Source: Arenibacter sp. F20364 (GTDB taxonomy: Bacteria; Bacteroidota; Bacteroidia; Flavobacteriales; Flavobacteriaceae). From it: a DNA stretch of 64,000 nucleotides. A program made the position numbers and the translations under genes. Below the pieces are notes generated by a model. It was not told where the DNA came from and searched no databases. It worked only from the letters and a program-made list of their open reading frames with translations. Below, in pieces: positions 41,611-50,906 of the stretch; within the stretch, counting starts at the first letter, position 1; each line of letters begins with the position of its first letter. The DNA lies in assembly GCF_023015905.1 (NCBI RefSeq), contig NZ_JALKBD010000006.1, positions 62,001 through 126,000 on the forward strand. The letters run 5' to 3'.

Positions 41611-43962
41611 ATGTCTAACAAGATGAAAAGACAACTAAAATTTTGGCTGGTATTTATTGGAATTGGCAGTATGCTGTTTTGCGAAAAAGAGCAGCAGAAA
41701 ACCTTGGACCTTTCCCAAGCAAACATTGTAATATCGGCCCAGATTAAATCTCCGATCCAAGAAACGGCCGCCAACGTTCTATTGGAAGAAATTAAAAAAC
41801 GAACCGATCTTCAACTCGGATTAAACAATAATTGGGATTCCAAAACTACCATTGCCCTGGCCTTGGCCAATGAAAAGGAATTGTATGGAATAAAAGTACC
41901 TGCCCGTGATGGCGAAAATACCCCCGAATTAAAAAAAGAAGGCTATCGTATTTTACATCAAAATGATGCCGACAAAAATATCCTATGGGTCATTGCTGCA
42001 GATAAACGGGGCATCCTTTACGGCATAGGTAAACTCTTGCGAACGGCCAAAATGGAAAATGGTATAATAACACTGACCCCTAATATTGATTTCTCCGAAT
42101 CCCCGGAATATGCCCTTCGCGGACATCAGTTCGGCTACAGGAATACCGCCAATTCCTGGGATGCCTGGACTGTGGAGCAGTTTGATCAACATTTTAGGGA
42201 ACAAGTTCTTTTTGGGGCGAATAGTTTTGAAAACATCCCTTTTCAAGAGCCCGATTCAAGTCCCCACTTTAAGGTAGATCCCCAGATCATGGAAGTGGAA
42301 CTAAGCAAAATATGCGAGAAATACGATGCCGATTATTGGGTCTGGACGCCAGCTCCCCATGACCTCACCATAAAAAATGCACATCAGGACGGACTTGCAG
42401 AACAAGAGGCCTTTTATGCAAAATGCCCAAGATTGGACGGCGTATTTGTTCCTGGCGGAGATCCAGGGGAAAATCATCCTGCCCAACTAATACCTTATTT
42501 AAACGACTTGTCGGAGATTTTGCACAAATACCATCCAAATGCCGGTATTTGGGTTTCACTTCAAGGGTTTAATAAAGAAAAAGTAGAATATTTTTTTAAC
42601 TACCTTAAATCTGACAGTCCTGATTGGCTTAAAGGGGTTGTTTACGGCCCTAGTAGTCCGCCTATAGATTTGGAACGGGAAATGTTGCCAAAAAAATATC
42701 TGCATCGCTTTTACCCCGATATCACCCACACCGTTAGATGTCATTATCCAGTAGATAATTGGGATCAGGCTTATGGATTGACCCTGGGAAGGGAGCCTAT
42801 TAATCCACAACCCCTCATGTACACCCAACTTTTTAGGAGGGATACCAAACATACCGATGGCTTTATTACCTATTCCGATGGTTCCCATGACGATGTTAAT
42901 AAAGTATTATGGAGCCAATTGGGTTGGGATTCCAAGAAAAATCCCCAAGATATCATCTATGAATACACCCAATTCTTCTTTGGTCCAAAGGTAGCCGAGG
43001 AAGCGGCACAAGGCATATTTGATTTGGAAAAAAATTGGGACGGACCCATTTTGGACAACAATTCCATTAAAGAAACTTTGACATTGTGGAAAGGCTTGGA
43101 AGAAAACAATCCCGATCTGGCAAGTAATTGGAGGTGGCAACAATTGATTATGCGGGCCTATTACGATGCTTATATTCAGGACCGACTTGCCTACGAAAAA
43201 AGGTTGGAGGCCGAAGCTTATGAAATACTGGCTCAGGCTAATACCATTGGGGCCGACAAAGCTATGAGCGATGCCCTACAACATATTAAGAAGACAGATA
43301 CGGAATTAGTATCACAAGACCTAAAGGAAAAGGTTTTTGAATATGGGGAAAAGCTATTTCAATCCATAGGAGCGCAGACCAGCGTGGAAAAATATCAGGC
43401 ACGTAGTGCAGAAAGAGGGGCCATTTTAGATTTTATAGATTATCCTTTGAACAATAGATGGTGGTTGGAAGACGAATTTAAAAAAATTGACGAATTAAAG
43501 TCGGAAGCCGAAAAGCTGGCGCGATTGGATTTTATTAAAAACTATGAATCTCCGGGAGAAGGCAGTTTTTACGACAATATTTCCAGTGCGGATGCCAAAC
43601 ATGTAAGCTCAAAAACCGATGATGCCATAGACTTCCTATGGGAGAACGATGGTTTAAGTAGAAAGCGGCTCTCCACCCAATTATTCCAATTTACCCCTAC
43701 CTTGGAATACCGTGATTTGGATCTCAATTCCAATTATTTAATTCGTGTTTCAGGATATGGGGAGGCCCTTTTAAGAGCCAATGGAGAACGCCTAAAACCT
43801 ACCAAATATGAAAAGGGTTTTGAGGAATTTAAAGAATTTCCGCTTCAAAAAGATTTGATCAAGGATGGCCAATTAAAAATAAGCTTTGACAAGCCCGATG
43901 AGGAACACCTCAACTGGAGAAAACAATCACGGGTAACCGATGTCTGGCTTATTAAACAATAA
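41611..43962 (+). CDS. Secreted glycoside hydrolase with GH67N-type N-domain, family uncertain
   Basis: The 783-residue protein has a signal peptide (start at 41611, or ATG 41623 for MKRQLKF; the leader holds a Cys, MLFCEKE). The N-domain (about 35-150) ends in the GH67N/GH20-like DKRGILYGIGKLLR. A TIM-barrel-like middle follows, with ALRGHQFGYRNTANSWDAW, VPGGDPGENHP and TYSDGSHDDVNK. A helical stretch (about 480-660) and a beta C-domain (about 680-783) end the protein. Alpha-glucuronidase GH67 and GH20/84 share this order. The acidic residues in the middle may be catalytic, but I cannot assign the pair. A uronic-acid-cleaving or new family is inferred from the neighbours. Confidence 0.75.
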   Translation: MSNKMKRQLKFWLVFIGIGSMLFCEKEQQKTLDLSQANIVISAQIKSPIQETAANVLLEEIKKRTDLQLGLNNNWDSKTTIALALANEKELYGIKVPARDGENTPELKKEGYRILHQNDADKNILWVIAADKRGILYGIGKLLRTAKMENGIITLTPNIDFSESPEYALRGHQFGYRNTANSWDAWTVEQFDQHFREQVLFGANSFENIPFQEPDSSPHFKVDPQIMEVELSKICEKYDADYWVWTPAPHDLTIKNAHQDGLAEQEAFYAKCPRLDGVFVPGGDPGENHPAQLIPYLNDLSEILHKYHPNAGIWVSLQGFNKEKVEYFFNYLKSDSPDWLKGVVYGPSSPPIDLEREMLPKKYLHRFYPDITHTVRCHYPVDNWDQAYGLTLGREPINPQPLMYTQLFRRDTKHTDGFITYSDGSHDDVNKVLWSQLGWDSKKNPQDIIYEYTQFFFGPKVAEEAAQGIFDLEKNWDGPILDNNSIKETLTLWKGLEENNPDLASNWRWQQLIMRAYYDAYIQDRLAYEKRLEAEAYEILAQANTIGADKAMSDALQHIKKTDTELVSQDLKEKVFEYGEKLFQSIGAQTSVEKYQARSAERGAILDFIDYPLNNRWWLEDEFKKIDELKSEAEKLARLDFIKNYESPGEGSFYDNISSADAKHVSSKTDDAIDFLWENDGLSRKRLSTQLFQFTPTLEYRDLDLNSNYLIRVSGYGEALLRANGERLKPTKYEKGFEEFKEFPLQKDLIKDGQLKISFDKPDEEHLNWRKQSRVTDVWLIKQ

Positions 43963-43966
43963 TAAG

Positions 43967-44899
43967 ATGTTGACCCAAAAAAAGCTCTTACCCCTAAAGG
44001 GAATTGTTACCGTGCTCAACACTCCCTTTACCAAGGTGGATACCATTGACCATGCTGCCTTAAAGAACAATGTAGAAGAAGCATTAAAGGCCGGGGTTGC
44101 CGGTATTTTGGTGCCCGCCATGGCCGCGGAAGTATATAAATTATCCCATTCGGAAAGATTGGAAATGCTATCGACGGTTTTAGAAACTGTAGGGGACAAG
44201 ATACCCGTAATTGGAGGTGCAGGGGAACATGATCTATCCAAAAGCAGGGAACTTCTAAAGGCCTATATAAATCTAGGTTGTAAGAATGTGCTATTCCAAA
44301 TTCCTTTTATCGAGGAGCAACAGTTCAGAAAACATTTTATGGAATTGGCGGCCCTTGATCCGGAAATGATTATGCTACAAGATTGGGATGCTACCGGTTA
44401 TGGCCTATCGGACGACCTTATATGTGAATTATTCGAAAAAGTGGCTGCCTTTCGATGTTTAAAAATTGAAACCGTACCAGCGGGTCCCAAATATTCAAGA
44501 ATTTTAGATCTGACCAAGGGACAATTGAACGTTAGTGGGGGCTGGGCCGTTACCCAAATGATGGAAGGGCTACAGAGAGGTGTACATGCCTTTATGCCTA
44601 CTGGCATGCACTTCATTTACACTTCCATATACCGTATGTTCACAGAAGGTAAAACGGAAGATGCAGAGGCTCTGTTTGGGCAGATAATTCCAGTGTTGGC
44701 CTTTTCCAACCAACACCTGGACATTTCCATACATTTTTTTAAACGTCTATTATATCGCCAAGGCATTTATAAAACCCCAAATGTTCGTAATCCTATACTT
44801 CCCTTTGATGCGCTACATAAAAAATTGGCCAACAAGCATATAGATAGGATCATTAATCTTGAAAACCAACTTATGGCCCAAAGGCCCAATAAATACTAA
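43967..44899 (+). CDS. Divergent DapA-family (DHDPS/NAL) aldolase
   Basis: I start at ATG 43967, five bases after the upstream stop; a frame from 43940 would overlap that gene. The 310-residue TIM barrel keeps the Schiff-base Lys in FRCLKIETVPAG. However, the usual GTxGE loop is VPAMAAE and the catalytic Tyr position reads LQDW. This is far from dihydrodipicolinate synthase. It probably acts on a keto-deoxy sugar acid, where such variation is common. The paralogue encoded at 45054-45965 has canonical residues. Cytosolic. Confidence 0.8.
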   Translation: MLTQKKLLPLKGIVTVLNTPFTKVDTIDHAALKNNVEEALKAGVAGILVPAMAAEVYKLSHSERLEMLSTVLETVGDKIPVIGGAGEHDLSKSRELLKAYINLGCKNVLFQIPFIEEQQFRKHFMELAALDPEMIMLQDWDATGYGLSDDLICELFEKVAAFRCLKIETVPAGPKYSRILDLTKGQLNVSGGWAVTQMMEGLQRGVHAFMPTGMHFIYTSIYRMFTEGKTEDAEALFGQIIPVLAFSNQHLDISIHFFKRLLYRQGIYKTPNVRNPILPFDALHKKLANKHIDRIINLENQLMAQRPNKY

Positions 44900-45026
44900 T
44901 ATTGGAGATACACTTAAGAAATAAGGCCTAAATAAATTCCCACAAAACCTTGCGTTAAATGGCACAATGGTCAATATATTATCTGTTTTAAATAATATAG
45001 TTGTGGTACACCCTTGCCTTTTAAAT

Positions 45027-45034
45027 TTACTTTG
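45027..45034 (+). promoter_or_regulatory. Possible -7 box for the canonical DapA-family gene
   Basis: TTACTTTG is one base off TAnnTTTG, 19 bases before the ATG at 45054. A TTG at 45001-45003 lies 23 bases upstream of it, a possible but wide -33 spacing. The gap of 154 bases to the previous gene suggests an internal promoter. Confidence 0.3.
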
Positions 45035-45053
45035 TTCCAACTAAAAAAAATAT

Positions 45054-45965
45054 ATGGCATTAGAATTAAAAGGGATTATTCCCCCAATGGTTACCCCCCT
45101 TAACGCTGACGGTGGATTGGATGAAAAAGGATTGGAAAAACTTATTGAGCATCTTATTACTGGAGGTGTACATGGTATTTTCCTTTTGGGCACCAATGGG
45201 GAAGCTCCCAGTCTTAGTTATGAATTACGAAAAGAGCTTATAACAAAGGCTTGTAAATATATCCGTGGAAGGGTTCCCGTATTGGTAGGAATAACCGATA
45301 CCTCCTTTAGCGGTTCCTTGGACATTGCAGCCCACTCAAAAGAAGTTGGTGCAGATGCAGTGGTGGTAGCCCCTCCTTATTATCTTCCAATATCGCAGGA
45401 AGAAATGATGGATTATTTGGAGCGTTTAATTCCACAATTGTCCTTGCCTGTTATGATGTACAATATGCCAAGCTGTACCAAACTACACCTTTCCTTGGAG
45501 ACCGTAAAAAAGGCTAAGGAATTGGGTGCCATAGGTATCAAGGACAGCTCAGGTGATATGTCCTATTTCTACTCGCTGATTGAAGCATTTAAGGAGACTC
45601 CGGAATTTTCCATCATTGTAGGAACAGAAATGTTTTTACCGGAGACTATACTATATGGTGGTCATGGGGCCGTTGCAGGGGGTGCTAATTTCCTGCCAGA
45701 ATTATTTGTTGATCTTTACAACGCCTCTGTGGTGAATAATTTAGAGGATATAAAAATACTTCGCAATAAGGTGGCCTTTGTAAACAGCAGTATTTATTGC
45801 GTAGGCAAGAATGCTTCTAGAATAACCAAGGGCATCAAATGTGCCCTATCGGTAATGGACATTTGCGAGGACCATATGGCCTTACCATTGAGAAAATTTG
45901 AAAACGGGGAAAGGGAAAAGGTAAAAGAATATTTAGACCAGTTCGCAGGAACACAGGTCATTTAA
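45054..45965 (+). CDS. DapA-family aldolase (canonical residues)
   Basis: The 303-residue TIM barrel has the loop LLGTNGEAPSLS (GTxGE), the catalytic Tyr in VMMYNMPS and the Schiff-base Lys in AIGIKDSSGD, so it is an active class I aldolase or synthase. Neighbours that process sugars point to keto-deoxy sugar acid cleavage (KDG-type) rather than lysine synthesis. Two paralogues in one operon suggest two acid substrates. Cytosolic. Confidence 0.9.
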   Translation: MALELKGIIPPMVTPLNADGGLDEKGLEKLIEHLITGGVHGIFLLGTNGEAPSLSYELRKELITKACKYIRGRVPVLVGITDTSFSGSLDIAAHSKEVGADAVVVAPPYYLPISQEEMMDYLERLIPQLSLPVMMYNMPSCTKLHLSLETVKKAKELGAIGIKDSSGDMSYFYSLIEAFKETPEFSIIVGTEMFLPETILYGGHGAVAGGANFLPELFVDLYNASVVNNLEDIKILRNKVAFVNSSIYCVGKNASRITKGIKCALSVMDICEDHMALPLRKFENGEREKVKEYLDQFAGTQVI

Positions 45966-45972
45966 AAAATTG

Positions 45973-46965
45973 ATGGACAAAAAACTAAAATGGGGAATTT
46001 TGGGCACTGCCCATATTGCAACGGAGCACGTAATTCCGGCAATGCTCAAGTGCCTACATGGCGCGGTCCATGCTATTGCCTCCAGAAATTTGGAGAAGGC
46101 GAAAGATATATCCGCGCAATTCAAAATTCCAAAATCATATGGTTCTTACGAGGAATTATTGGCTGATGAAGATATTGACGCCGTATACATTCCGCTGCCC
46201 AATCATCTACATGTAGAATGGGCCATTAAGGCTTTGCAGGCTGATAAGCATGTTCTGGTTGAAAAACCCGTTGGACTATCCAGTAAGGAAGCTGAAAAAT
46301 TATTAAAGGCTTCCAAAAAATACCCTCACCTAAAGGTAATGGAAGCCTATATGTTTAGACATCACCCCCAATGGATAAAGGCTAAGGAATTAGTGGATAA
46401 CAAGGTAATTGGTGAAATTAAAACCATTCAATCTTCCTTCTCCTTTTATGACGATGATCCCAATAGTATAGTAAATAAAAAAGAATTTGGCGGTGGAAGT
46501 CTAATGGATATTGGTGGGTACCCCATTTCCCTTTCACGTTTTTTATTCAATGCGGAACCTAAAAGTATTTCCGCCGTTATAGATTACCATCCAGATTTTA
46601 TGGTAGATGTATTAGCCTCAGGAATACTGGAGTTTGAAACTGGTACTTCGGTATTCTTCAGCTCCACACTATTGGCAGAAAATCAACAGGCGCAGATTTT
46701 TGGAACCAAAGGAAATATAAAATTGGAACTGCCCTTTAATCCCCCAATAGACAAACCTGCCAAAATATGGGTCACCATAGACGATGAGTGCCAGACCATT
46801 GAATTTGACATCTGTAACCAATACACAATCCAAGCTGATCTTTTTACCTTGGCCATAATAAATAATACGACGGTTCCTACTCCTTTGGAAGATGCCGTAA
46901 AGAATATGATTGTTACAGAAAAATTGGAAACAAGCAATTTAAGGGGGCAACGAATATTTCTATAA
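45973..46965 (+). CDS. Gfo/Idh/MocA-family oxidoreductase
   Basis: The ATG at 45973 is chosen; a TTG three bases before it is less likely. The 330-residue enzyme has the nucleotide motif GILGTAHIA and the EKPVG motif with the catalytic Lys, then the GGGSLMDIGGYPISLS stretch with its Asp. The usual His four residues after that Asp is replaced by Tyr, so activity may differ from textbook sugar dehydrogenases. It follows the DapA gene by seven bases and closes the plus-strand operon. Confidence 0.9.
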   Translation: MDKKLKWGILGTAHIATEHVIPAMLKCLHGAVHAIASRNLEKAKDISAQFKIPKSYGSYEELLADEDIDAVYIPLPNHLHVEWAIKALQADKHVLVEKPVGLSSKEAEKLLKASKKYPHLKVMEAYMFRHHPQWIKAKELVDNKVIGEIKTIQSSFSFYDDDPNSIVNKKEFGGGSLMDIGGYPISLSRFLFNAEPKSISAVIDYHPDFMVDVLASGILEFETGTSVFFSSTLLAENQQAQIFGTKGNIKLELPFNPPIDKPAKIWVTIDDECQTIEFDICNQYTIQADLFTLAIINNTTVPTPLEDAVKNMIVTEKLETSNLRGQRIFL

Positions 46966-46981
46966 TTATCCTCTTGCCCCC
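46943..46981. terminator. Possible terminator between convergent operons
   Basis: GGGGGCAA (46943-46950) and TTGCCCCC (46974-46981) pair over eight bases, followed on the plus strand by ATTTTAT. The left arm overlaps the last codons of the oxidoreductase gene. The loop is long (23 bases), so efficiency is doubtful. Confidence 0.4.
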
Positions 46982-46989
46982 ATTTTATA

Positions 46990-49206
46990 TTATTTCATTA
47001 ATTCCTTTAAGGTCCAGTAGTTTTTCCTATCCTTGTTTTTGGCACGGATATCCCTAACCTCATTTTCATGTACCATGGTAGTATCGTTCATGGTACGAAT
47101 GTAGGTAGCCACATGGCCTATCCAATCATCATCGTTGCTTCCCATGGGCAACATTATGCCGTATTCCTTTCCATCTATAGGGCCCGTTAGTCCATTTAAA
47201 ATGATATTTACAAGCACTTCCTTATCGCCGGTAACCCTAGGCGAACCTATTAAAGGCGGTGCGATTAGGGAATTTTCTCCATTAGGGACCCCTTTTAGGT
47301 CCTGACCATGACAGGTAACACAGGTCTGTTTGTAAATGTCATAACCATCCAAGGCCCTCCATTTGTGACCATTGCCCTTATTGGCCAGCCTTTGCTTTAA
47401 TCTTAGCAAATCCGAATCCTTGGCCTTTAATCCCAAGGTTACGGAAGCAGCCACCAGCTCATTGTCTCCATATTCTCCTGAAATAACACTCAGTAAATCG
47501 GAGGCCTCAGGGCTACTGGAATACCTTAAACTAAGGGTCAATTGATTGACTACATTGATATCGCTGTCCTTCTGCAATTTGGCCAAGGCCGTAAAAACCT
47601 CTTGATCCTCTTTTTTTAAGAATTCCTCACTCAATCTTATTGCCGTAATACGAACCCTGGGATCAACATCGTTAAGCTTTTCAAGTATCAACTCCTTGTC
47701 TACAACCCCAAGTCCCTCTAAGGTCCAAAGTGCATGGATCCTTTCAATGGGATAGTCCCTATCCCCAAAGTTGTCCGTCCAAAAAGACTCGTTGTCCCTT
47801 GCCAATGCCTTTAGCTTGGGTACAATACCCATATCCCCTTTTAAAATGATCAGCTTTTGGGCCGTATTCCTATACCAACCATTGGGGTGTCCTAAATAAT
47901 CCACTAGCTCCTCTGCCGATTTATTCAAAAGTTGGGGCTTTCCACTAGGTTCGATCTCTTCATGGACAATACGATAAATCCTTCCTTTCCCAATATTCTT
48001 GTCCAATCCTTTTCGAAGAATAACAGGTCTTAAGTGACTTCCTTCCCTGGTCCAGTTGCCCTCCTGAATGATACCGCGGTACATATCTACAATATAAAGA
48101 CTTCCATCTGGTCCTGTTTGCGCTTGGACCGGTCTAAAGTTCAAATCTGTAGACGCCAAAAACTCGGCTTGGTCGTAAGCATTGTACAACACTTTTTTTC
48201 CGTTCTCATTTTTTATTTTTGCCCTGCGTATCAATCTGCCCACCGGTTCTGGAATAAACAGATCCCCATAAGTGGATGGAGGTAATTTATCACCTCTAAA
48301 TATTTCTTGGCCGGCTACACCAGTAAATTTATTTAAGGTACCATCTTCCTTCAATCTTAATTCCGCACCGCCCTGAACATCAGGCGTTCCAACTACTGGC
48401 CATGGCTCCATAAAACCTTCTGAAATTTGCCCTTCCAAATTTACTTCACCATAGATAGGGGGAACTTGAAAACCATAAGCGGCTGTTTCTCCACCCGCAG
48501 AAGAATAATACATATTTCCAAGATCATCTTGGGTCAAGCCCCATTGCCCACTGGAACCATCTACCAAGGAATCTACTTTTATCCCGTCCTTATTGAACCT
48601 GAACCGCAATGGGTTATAGGTGGTATATACCCAATTGTCCAAGTTCCATACCAGACCACTTTGTTGGTGCTCAAGGTTACCTCCCCTTCTTTTTGGATTT
48701 TCGTAAACTCTGATCTTTTCGTCGGCCACACCATCATTATCGGTATCCCTATAGCTCCATAGATCATACGAATAGGTTTCATTTACAATAAGTCGGTCAT
48801 CAAGCGGCAAAATCATTCTAGGAAGAAGAAGGCTGTCTATGAATACCGTACTCTTGTCCATTTTTCCATCCCCATCAACATCTACCAAGAGTTTTATCTG
48901 ACTAATAGGTTCGTCTTCACCATCGCCATCCACATTTTGCATATAGGTGTCCATTTCGGCTACATACATCTTCCCATCCCCATCCCAAGCAATGGCTACC
49001 GGTTCATTTACCATAGGTTCAGAGGCTACCAATTCTATCCTATAACCCTCTGCCAGATAAAACTTTTTCAGACTTTCCTCAGGAGAAAGAAAATCTGAAG
49101 GAGCTTCCCTTACAATTTCTGGTTTTACATAAATTTTATCCTTGTATTCTTTTTTCCCACAACTTGCAATTACCAGAAGAAGCAGAGCTACTCTTAATCC
49201 ATTCAT
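46990..49206 (-). CDS. PVC-type beta-propeller membrane-bound dehydrogenase with cytochrome c domain
   Basis: The ATG at 49206 is used; an in-frame TTG lies two codons upstream. The 738-residue lipoprotein (Cys16, ASC) has a six-bladed propeller (about 30-430) with DGDGKMYVAEMDTYMQN and YIVDMYRGIIQEG. An HEAT-like helical part (430-610) and a haem c domain with CVTCH (629-633) end the protein. Such planctomycete-type proteins oxidise sugars or alcohols outside the cytoplasm and pass electrons to the chain. It is last in the exported RidA/RraA operon, so oxidation of a sugar before lactonase action is inferred. Confidence 0.9.
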   Translation of the reverse strand: MNGLRVALLLLVIASCGKKEYKDKIYVKPEIVREAPSDFLSPEESLKKFYLAEGYRIELVASEPMVNEPVAIAWDGDGKMYVAEMDTYMQNVDGDGEDEPISQIKLLVDVDGDGKMDKSTVFIDSLLLPRMILPLDDRLIVNETYSYDLWSYRDTDNDGVADEKIRVYENPKRRGGNLEHQQSGLVWNLDNWVYTTYNPLRFRFNKDGIKVDSLVDGSSGQWGLTQDDLGNMYYSSAGGETAAYGFQVPPIYGEVNLEGQISEGFMEPWPVVGTPDVQGGAELRLKEDGTLNKFTGVAGQEIFRGDKLPPSTYGDLFIPEPVGRLIRRAKIKNENGKKVLYNAYDQAEFLASTDLNFRPVQAQTGPDGSLYIVDMYRGIIQEGNWTREGSHLRPVILRKGLDKNIGKGRIYRIVHEEIEPSGKPQLLNKSAEELVDYLGHPNGWYRNTAQKLIILKGDMGIVPKLKALARDNESFWTDNFGDRDYPIERIHALWTLEGLGVVDKELILEKLNDVDPRVRITAIRLSEEFLKKEDQEVFTALAKLQKDSDINVVNQLTLSLRYSSSPEASDLLSVISGEYGDNELVAASVTLGLKAKDSDLLRLKQRLANKGNGHKWRALDGYDIYKQTCVTCHGQDLKGVPNGENSLIAPPLIGSPRVTGDKEVLVNIILNGLTGPIDGKEYGIMLPMGSNDDDWIGHVATYIRTMNDTTMVHENEVRDIRAKNKDRKNYWTLKELMK

Positions 49207-49266
49207 AATCAATTTATTACTGTTTAGGTGTTTATGGTTTGCTCAAATTTAACTTTTAAATCTGTA

Positions 49267-50355
49267 TCAACGACCCTCTATTGGAGGTCTTTTGTGCCAA
49301 TAGGAAGCAAGAATGGATCCCGTTATGTTCATCAAGGGTCCAAATACGGCCGGAGCCAGACCCATGGTCGCGATCTTGCCCAATGAATTTGCAATACCCG
49401 AAGCAAGGCCCCCGTTCTGCATCCCCACTTCCAAGGCAATGGTACGTGAATCCTGCTCGTTTAAGCGTAGTAGTCGTGCATACCAATATCCAAGCATATA
49501 CCCAAATAGGTTATGGATCAGCACCAATAGCATTAAGATTCCCCCAATATCCAACAGGCTGTCCCTCCCTGCGGCCGTTATGACCACAATTATAAGCCCA
49601 ATACCGAACATGGAAATTACCGGAAGTGCCTTGTCCAACCATTTTCCCTTGTCCCCTCTCAAACGGTTTAAGAGTATACCGGCTCCAAGAGGCAGAATAA
49701 TCATCTTTATTATACTCCACATCATGTCCAATACGTCAATTTCTATAAACTCCCCAGCCAAAAACTTCATTAGCAATGGTGTTACAAAGGGTGCAAGAAG
49801 TGTTGATATAGAAGTAATAGTGATGGAGAGGGCCAGATTGGCCTTCGCCAAATATGCCATTACATTGGATGCTACCCCACTGGGGGAACACCCTATCAGC
49901 ACGATTCCTGCAGCAATCTCTGGAGGGAAATTACTAGATTTTGCCAGCACAAAGCCCATGATAGGCATAATGCCCAACTGTGCAGTGACCCCGACCATAA
50001 CTCCTTTAGGAGCCTTGACAACTTCGGCAAAATCACTAATCCTCATAGAGGTTCCCATACCGAACATAATAAGTTGGATCAAGGGTATGATCAGCCCAGT
50101 AAGCTTAAAATCGCCTATCTGAAGAAAATACTGTGGATAATAAAGAGCTAGGGCTACCCCGGCAAATATAGAGGCGGTAAAAACATAGCTGTTCAAAGAT
50201 TTATACCCACTGAAGCCAAGGGCCAGCAGTGCAAAAAAGGCCATTATTAAAAGACCTGCCCTTTCTAAATTTTGTGAAAAGATCATGCCTAAAATTACTA
50301 GCAGCAATATAGCGGCCATACCAAGGCATATGGAATAAATAGTTGGTTTTTTCAA
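49267..50355 (-). CDS. Bile acid:sodium symporter (BASS) family transporter
   Basis: The start codon is TTG at 50355; the first helix begins six residues later and would be cut if the next ATG (50319) were used. The 362-residue protein has nine to ten helices and the BASS motifs IGCSPSGVASNVMAYLA and LEVGMQNGGLASGIA, which form the Na+ sites. Members import organic acids such as pyruvate, pantoate or keto acids. Beside RraA and lactonase genes an acidic sugar product is a likely cargo. Confidence 0.92.
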   Translation of the reverse strand: MKKPTIYSICLGMAAILLLVILGMIFSQNLERAGLLIMAFFALLALGFSGYKSLNSYVFTASIFAGVALALYYPQYFLQIGDFKLTGLIIPLIQLIMFGMGTSMRISDFAEVVKAPKGVMVGVTAQLGIMPIMGFVLAKSSNFPPEIAAGIVLIGCSPSGVASNVMAYLAKANLALSITITSISTLLAPFVTPLLMKFLAGEFIEIDVLDMMWSIIKMIILPLGAGILLNRLRGDKGKWLDKALPVISMFGIGLIIVVITAAGRDSLLDIGGILMLLVLIHNLFGYMLGYWYARLLRLNEQDSRTIALEVGMQNGGLASGIANSLGKIATMGLAPAVFGPLMNITGSILASYWHKRPPIEGR

Positions 50356-50381
50356 AATTGGTCAGTTTAGGTGGTTTAGTT

Positions 50382-50906
50382 TTAATTGGGCAACTTGTAA
50401 GCCTGTCTGGCCAAAAGTTTAAGTGCCCCATCGCGGGCTTTTTGGTAAACCTGCGTATTTCCTATACGGACATCTGCAGGCTCGCCTGCCTTGGTGCCCT
50501 TGGCCAAAAAAATATGGCGAACTATTGCCGTATTACCAGAAATAGTGATGGTCTGATCAGCAGCTTCCAAAGACAAAAAATCGAATGGCCCATTCACTAT
50601 ATCATCTATAAACGCTGCCTTGTTCTGGATCAGCCCACTGGAATGCCCATAGGTGAGCTCATCAGCGCATAAGCTGTCCATGAGTTCTGTGCTCGGATTT
50701 ACCATGGCTTCATTAACGGTGGACACGGCGCGCTGAACTTCGTCGATTGTAATCAAATCTTGTCCTTCCGCCATCATGTCTGCTGTTGTTTGGGACTTGG
50801 GTGGATCAACATTTTGTTTGCACCCCATCAAAATTAACAAGGCAAAAATGGGTAATATCCAGCTGCTACTTACACGCTTTATCCATGTATTTCCTCCGAT
50901 TACCAT
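50382..50906 (-). CDS. NTF2/SnoaL-like (DUF4440 type) lipoprotein
   Basis: The 174-residue protein has a lipoprotein leader ending LMGC (Cys29). A cone-shaped NTF2-like domain (about 50-170) follows, with ELTYGHSSGLIQNKAAFIDDI and the TITISGNTAIVRHIF strands. The fold serves ketosteroid isomerases, dehydratases and binding proteins. The start overlaps the end of the RraA gene by seven bases. It is surface-anchored, so it may isomerise or bind a sugar product in the periplasm. Confidence 0.85.
   Translation of the reverse strand: MVIGGNTWIKRVSSSWILPIFALLILMGCKQNVDPPKSQTTADMMAEGQDLITIDEVQRAVSTVNEAMVNPSTELMDSLCADELTYGHSSGLIQNKAAFIDDIVNGPFDFLSLEAADQTITISGNTAIVRHIFLAKGTKAGEPADVRIGNTQVYQKARDGALKLLARQAYKLPN

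Noticed and set aside
45054-45965. Assignment of the canonical DapA gene to lysine synthesis
   Set aside because: Active-site residues fit, but the operon is catabolic with a second paralogue and a Gfo/Idh enzyme, so a sugar-acid aldolase is more likely.
49313-50122. 269-codon plus-strand frame opposite the BASS symporter
   Set aside because: The minus frame has the BASS Na+ motifs and membrane helices. The long opposite frame is an artefact of few stop codons.
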